From positions 62,001-126,000 of the forward strand of contig JADJZY010000009.1 in NCBI GenBank assembly GCA_016715505.1: a DNA stretch of 64,000 nt. Direction: 5' to 3'. Below are positions 59,476 to 64,000 of this stretch, one piece after another. Made by a program: the position numbers and the translations under genes. Each line of letters starts with the position of its first letter. Position 1 is the first letter of the stretch. This DNA is from Bacteroidota bacterium. Lineage in GTDB: Bacteria > Bacteroidota > Bacteroidia > Chitinophagales > Chitinophagaceae. The notes beneath the pieces were generated by a model. It worked only from the letters and a program-made list of their open reading frames with translations, did no database searches and was not told the origin of the DNA.

Positions 59476-60891
59476 TTATTCTTTGGTACCGTGTAAAAAT
59501 AACCCTTTTGTCCTAAATGATTCAAACTGTACTCGAGCCGAAATTTGGCATAGTAAGAAATGATGATATCCAATCCGACACCATATCCATTGAGTAAACG
59601 ATTATTTAAAAAACTATTGCCTGTTTCGACTTTGTACACATATCCGATATCATCAAAAATTTTTGCATACACCCTGAAGGGAATAAATCGCATGATGGGT
59701 AATAATCGCTGACTGATGACCTGATCAAAAATTTTATAACGCAGATTGCCTCTCAATACGGCATAATGGCTTCCATCAATCACAAAATATTCGTAACCCC
59801 GAACGTACTCATTTCTAAAACCCATAGCTCGATCAAGGATATAAGGCTGTCGGTGATTAAATGAAAATCTCCCCCGAAAAACCAATGAAGAAGAAATGTT
59901 CCGGATTAATTTTTTATAGTACGCGCCTTCGGTATACACAAAAAATTGATTGACATCCCGATCAAAAAGCAGTCCCCTTTTAACGGCACTTAATTTTAAT
60001 TCCAGTCCGCTAGTAGGATATACCCGGGTATCGGTATTGTTGTACAAATACTTATAATACAATTCCAGGTATTTCATTTTTCGTTGTTGATTAGCCAGGA
60101 AATCAGGATTCAAGGTGTGCAATTCATCGCTGATTTCATATCGGTTGTAACTCAGATGTAACTCATGAATGGAAGCATATCCTTTGCGGTAAGTGGTTCC
60201 GATTTTTGCCTTTAAAATTTTATAAGGATACTTTTCGCTGCTATAAAATCTGAGTTTATTGGAGTCCGTCAAAAAATTAATTTCTCGCCCTGTGGCATAA
60301 CTCACTGAAAGGTCCAAACCATGTCGGAGCTTTTTGTCGATATAAGGAATTACATATTCCAGATCAAAGTATTTATTGTATCCCAATTGAATGGTGGTAC
60401 CAATTTTTTCATTGCGTCCTCTAAAATTAATCCGAACAATATCCAAACCAATATTGGTGCGATCGAGGCGACGATTTTCTTCCACCCACCATACATTGAA
60501 ATTTCGATCGGCTAGTTGAAAAATCGGCGATGGTAACCAATACAGAATTTCGGTGAGATAATATTCAATGTCGATGTAGTCGTCGTCCCAATAATTGATG
60601 CAGTAATCTACTTTGGAAAATAATTGAAGATTTAAATGCGCCGTTTATTAAAATCAAGCACAGACTCTACAAATTCTACGGGCAAACTATCGCCTTCTTG
60701 TATTGTTAGTTCGCGGAGTATGATGGGCTCTTTGGTAATTTTGTTCCCACTAAACCGGAGTGAACGGATTTTGACGTGATGAACCCCTTTGTCATTTTGA
60801 GACCACTGATTGAAAAGGCATCCAAAATAAAAAACCGATTAGGAAAAAAAGATATTGAATTACTACGCGTTTTCTTCTTCCTGATGGACAA
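59476..60891 (-). CDS. Omp85/BamA-like outer-membrane protein (several frameshifts)
   Basis: The protein has an N-terminal POTRA-like segment (HVKIRSLRFSGNKITKEPII, EGDSLPVEFVESVLDFNKRR) and a C-terminal surface-antigen barrel. Barrel motifs include FVYTEGAYYKK, FRGRFSF, MGFRNEYVRGYEYFVIDG and RVYAKIFDDIGYVY. The reading is broken near 60640 (one missing T gives RILNLQLF), near 60800-60860 (a T7 that should be T6 gives a signal peptide SFFLIGFLFWMPFQSVVS) and near 59495 (giving the expected tail GLFLHGTKE and TAA 59476). The start at TTG 60891 (SIRKKKTRSN) is provisional. It may assemble or translocate outer-membrane or surface components. Confidence 0.72.
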
Positions 60892-61094
60892 GCAGCAATT
60901 TTTAAAGAAGCAAAATTTGGATAAAAAGATGGCTGAGGCACTGGCTGTAGAATGTCGCAAAAATACTATTGCAGAAGCAGGTTCAGTCATTCGGAGGATA
61001 AAATAAATACTAAATTATTCTTATTGTTCCGAAAAGAGGTGTGGATGTGGTATTCTAAAAAATACGTTGCTTCATGTAATTGAAGTGAATGCAT

Positions 61095-61943
61095 TTATCT
61101 GGACGATTCTTCCAATGAATAAATTTCCAGACAATCGGCTCGCAGGATATATAATCTTTCGCGTTCAACCCTCACTTGTAAACAAGTCTCCGGTGAAGGT
61201 ATGGATAATGTTTTCTCGGTAAATGACCGGGTGTTATAAACATTTAAGACACCATCTTTAAAATAAATCAGTTGATGATTCATGAATTGCACTTCTTTGC
61301 AGGGATATGGATAACGAGTTTTAAAGAACCCGAACTGATCAAAGCGGAGTATGCCATCAGTAGAGTCAACCATGAATAAATTGCGGTCTTGTTCAACCAT
61401 ATAGATAGGCGCCGGAGGAAATTCCAACATCATTCGTAAGGGTGTCGAAGCCTGTATTCGAGGTTTTTCATCAATTTTTAATAACATGGCTGTGGTTGGA
61501 TCCCATACCCAAATGTCTGCATCGGCTGAATTGGCAATCACCGGTGCATTAAAAACGCCTAACTCCGATAAACGAATTTGATTCTTCAGACTCAACAAAT
61601 TATCGAGGACGACAATCTGACTATATTCAGCATTATACAATAAAACCCTTAAAGGATTACTGGCATCAATCTGGGTGATTCTTCCTTTGCGTACTTCACT
61701 GAATTGTCCGATACTATCCCCGGAAGGATTTAATTTGATTAATTCATTAAAGTCCCGAACGATATATACATTCCCTGTTGGATCTGTTGTAAAGATTCTC
61801 CCTTTGATCGGGATTCGTTTGATTAATTGAATCGTATCGCCAGCCAGTAAGGAACAATGCACAAAAAGTGCGATTACACTCAAAACGCCGTATAAAAAGA
61901 GTTGAGCGCGCTTAATTTTATTGGAGGGTGGAGTAATTACCAT
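61095..61943 (-). CDS. secreted propeller-like protein
   Basis: ATG 61943 (MVITPPSNKIKRAQLFLYG) opens a signal peptide ending SLLAG and overlaps the end of the upstream gene by 26 bases. The body has six-blade-type repeats: FTTDPTGNVYIVRDFNELIK, RITQIDASNPLRVLLYNAEY, IWVWDPTTAMLLKID and LFMVDSTDGILRFDQFGFF. I recall similar proteins near nadK and Omp85-like genes in Bacteroidota, but the function is unknown. The gap to 60892 (about 200 bases) has no supported gene. Confidence 0.7.
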   Translation of the reverse strand: MVITPPSNKIKRAQLFLYGVLSVIALFVHCSLLAGDTIQLIKRIPIKGRIFTTDPTGNVYIVRDFNELIKLNPSGDSIGQFSEVRKGRITQIDASNPLRVLLYNAEYSQIVVLDNLLSLKNQIRLSELGVFNAPVIANSADADIWVWDPTTAMLLKIDEKPRIQASTPLRMMLEFPPAPIYMVEQDRNLFMVDSTDGILRFDQFGFFKTRYPYPCKEVQFMNHQLIYFKDGVLNVYNTRSFTEKTLSIPSPETCLQVRVERERLYILRADCLEIYSLEESSR

Positions 61944-63009
61944 TTCGGAATAACTTCCAGTCGGAGCCATAATTTTCGCTGATGAATAATCCCTGATCTG
62001 TTGCACAGAATAAATAATAGCGGTTTTCATTGGTTCGATAAACCACTCGTTTTCCTTCCATATAACTCACTTTAGCATACCATGGAATACCGGCACTGAC
62101 GGATACAAATGCGTTGCCGTCTAATCGAAAAACACCCGCGCTGTCCAAGCCAACGAAGAAATCTGTACCGGGGCCAAATGGTTGTTTACCAAACAGAATT
62201 TCTCTTTTCGGTAATCAACGGTTTTATCCCAGGTTAATCCTTCATCCAAACTATACCAAACACCTGCCTGACCAGTATAATCGATGGCCAACAAAGTATT
62301 AAAGCGATTAGTGATATACCAAATTGTTGTATCGGTAGGTAAAGGTTTAGCTGGTGTACCTGTTACACCTTGGGGGATTTTAGCCCAACTTTGGCCTGGT
62401 AATTTTCGATACAAATTAGCACTGTCGCGAATAATAAACAAATGTCCATTCTCCAGTCGGGTAACTGAGGTGGCTCCAATTTGCGGATCGGGAGCCTGCC
62501 AACGGGTTTCATTCACAAAAGTCTGACCATTATCGGTACTATATTTTAAAACCAAATTACCCAAACCGGTTTGACGGGTTAAATTGGGTAATCCATCACC
62601 GCGGCTATCACAGCATAGATAAATGATATTGGAATCCGGATGATAAACGGCGGTATTCGGTAGTAATATTTATAAAACTGATCTAAATGACGAATGACAT
62701 AATCAGGACCTAAATTACTTTTTTGAAAGGCTTTCCCATCATTTTTCGAATGATAAAAATTTTCTTTGATGTACAGCAACATCGTGTCGGCCACCAATAT
62801 TTGGCGAACGGTAGAATTGTCCGTGGGAAATAGATTGGTAAAATAAACCAGATCATTCATTTTTATGCAGGGTACCCTGATATCCTCCCACATAGAGCAC
62901 GAAAGGAGTTTTTTACGGTTGTGGAATTATCAATCTGATTATATTTCTCACAAGATGTTTGAATCATTGCAAGGATGGCGATCATCAGGATGAGTAATTT
63001 GTTCTTCAT
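61918..63009 (-). CDS. BNR-repeat lipoprotein (several frameshifts)
   Basis: The reading starts at 63009 (MKNKLLILM...IQTSC), a lipoprotein signal. It then shifts near 62890, near 62660 (restoring NTAVYHPDSNIIYLCCDSRG) and near 62215 (one missing A restores KREILFGKQPFGPGTDFFVG), and ends at 61918. Asp-box/BNR motifs are clear: YSTDNGQTF, YSLDEGLTW and ISENYGSDW. Such propellers occur in sialidase-like and sortilin-like proteins, but the catalytic residues are not identifiable. It leads the minus-strand series propeller - Omp85-like - nadK. Confidence 0.68.
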
Positions 63010-63173
63010 ATCATCGAAACTTTAAACGAACAAAATTCAAGAAGTACTAATTTCTTTCGTTGAACCTTGTTACTCTTTTTCTGGCTATATTTACAAATAT
63101 TAGACGCTAATATACTACAATTCGTTAGATTTCATGGTAATTCCTTGTATTTCACCCTTAAACTACATGACAA

Positions 63174-64000
63174 ATGAATATTTCATTTCATGGAGCCGCC
63201 CGCACGGTTACCGGTTCCAAACATATTATACACTTAAAAAATGGCAAAAAAATCCTCATGGATTGCGGCCTTTTTCAGGGCATGGGCGATCAGACCCTGG
63301 AGCATAACATGCATTTTGGTTTTGATCCGACAGAAATCACCTACATGATTTTGTCTCATGCGCATATCGACCATAGCGGATTGTTGCCCAAATTGGTGAA
63401 AGAAGGTTATAAAGGACCTATTTATTGCACCAAAGCCACGGCAGAACTTGCTAAAATATTATTGCAGGATTCAGCCTTCATTCAGGAAGCGGATGTGGCT
63501 TTTGTGAATAAAAGAAGAGCAGCCCAGGGTTTACCGTATATTAAACCGCTCTACACGATTGCAGATGCGATGAATGTTTTTCCGCTATTCAAGGAAGTTC
63601 CTTATCGGGAATGGACGAAAATTGATGAGGAAATTACTTTTCAGTTTACCGACACAGGACATATTTTAGGCAGTGCTGCTATGCATATCCGGATTTTGGA
63701 AAATGGCGAGAGTCGTCAAATCACCTTTTCAGGAGATGTGGGCCGATACAGAGATGTGATTTTAAAATCGCCGGAAGAATTTAGCCAATCAGATTATATC
63801 ATACTGGAAAGTACTTATGGTAATTCCCTGCACGACAACCTCCATCATACCGAAGATGATATATTGGGTTATATTGAAGAAACATGTATTCAAAAGAAAG
63901 GAAAATTGATTATTCCGGCGTTTAGTGTCGGAAGAACCCAGGAAATTTTATATGCCCTCAATAAACTGGAAACGGAAAATCGACTACCTGATGTGGATTA
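63174..64000 (+). CDS. MBL-fold RNase/CPSF-like hydrolase (partial, runs off the end)
   Basis: ATG 63174 (MNISFHGAARTVTGSKHII) begins a metallo-beta-lactamase-fold protein of the beta-CASP/CPSF73-like type. Metal motifs are LSHAHIDHSG (HxHxDH), FTDTGHILGSAAM and FSGDVGRYRD, and the beta-CASP part begins IILESTYGN and IIPAFSVGRTQEIL. Homologues are RNA-processing nucleases. About 275 codons are seen, and the C-terminal part lies outside the window. Confidence 0.9.
   Translation, partial: MNISFHGAARTVTGSKHIIHLKNGKKILMDCGLFQGMGDQTLEHNMHFGFDPTEITYMILSHAHIDHSGLLPKLVKEGYKGPIYCTKATAELAKILLQDSAFIQEADVAFVNKRRAAQGLPYIKPLYTIADAMNVFPLFKEVPYREWTKIDEEITFQFTDTGHILGSAAMHIRILENGESRQITFSGDVGRYRDVILKSPEEFSQSDYIILESTYGNSLHDNLHHTEDDILGYIEETCIQKKGKLIIPAFSVGRTQEILYALNKLETENRLPDVD

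Noticed and set aside
60776..61006. Plus-strand ORF with protein-like tail (MDKQQFLKKQNLDKKMAE...)
   Set aside because: Its first part is antisense to the signal peptide and POTRA region of the Omp85-like gene, and it has no promoter or family match. A 40-residue gene from 60884 remains possible but unsupported.
1..64000. TAG stop-codon reassignment suggested by the M23 gene
   Set aside because: Several intact genes end at TAG, and only one internal TAG is found.

Overview
The window looks like chromosomal DNA of a free-living Bacteroidota bacterium, probably near the Chitinophagales or Saprospiria. I base this on TAnnTTTG-type -7 promoter boxes ahead of both tRNA genes, rnpB, sucD, lspA and pssA. 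Type IX secretion (T9SS) C-terminal sorting domains, a TonB receptor with a carboxypeptidase-regulatory N-terminus, DUF3127, a DUF5362 trio and a 2-oxoacid:acceptor oxidoreductase with fused gamma and alpha parts point the same way. The placement is inference from gene content only.

Layout. 1-1.1 kb: tRNA-Cys and a DUF2520 Rossmann protein. 1.2-5.7 kb: sucD, then a shattered secreted-protein gene and an intact T9SS cargo gene. 5.9-9.4 kb: an orphan korA-like subunit, two OmpA-like lipoproteins and a PH-like membrane protein. 9.5-15.5 kb (minus strand): an LRR protein, a T9SS-sorted esterase and a large surface protein with a dockerin-like C-terminus. 15.7-20 kb: dnaA, a two-gene 5'-nucleotidase, a DUF3127 OB-fold protein and smpB. 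20-23.3 kb: a transglutaminase-like protein, an LVIVD propeller lipoprotein and an outer-membrane protein. 23.3-30 kb (minus strand): a seven-gene envelope operon, lspA - M23 peptidase - bcp - HExxH protein - apaG - PBP1A - DUF3108, with a recognisable promoter. 30-35 kb: a T9SS cargo protein, then a di-haem cytochrome c peroxidase, a degenerate copper-amine-oxidase-like lipoprotein and a further lipoprotein. 35-40 kb: a small lipoprotein, a TonB receptor, three DUF5362 membrane proteins and a 165-bp MITE-like palindrome. 40-45 kb: proS, a Trp/Asn/Gly-repeat protein and an OmpP1/FadL porin. 45-46.6 kb: rnpB, tRNA-Val and unassigned short ORFs. 46.6-51.3 kb: a kinase-RapZ fusion, an M28 peptidase, a haem lipoprotein, an NTF2-like protein and a hydrolase. 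51.3-57.4 kb: an alpha-2-macroglobulin-like protein of about 2,030 residues. 57.4-64 kb: pssA, purS, nadK, an Omp85-like protein, two propeller proteins and the start of an MBL-fold RNase-like gene that runs off the end.

Caveat. At least ten genes are broken by single-base indels, several in homopolymers, and both sides of each break still read as well-conserved protein. I treat most of these as uncorrected sequencing indels and give merged coordinates. Only the 2123-3912 locus looks damaged enough to be called a pseudogene, and even that could be local consensus error.

The two observations I would look at first are the aminoglycoside-phosphotransferase-like kinase fused to a RapZ C-terminal domain (46654-48072), and the peroxidase plus copper-amine-oxidase-like plus lipoprotein cluster (31207-35016), in which the amine-oxidase-like protein appears to have lost its copper-binding HxH pair.
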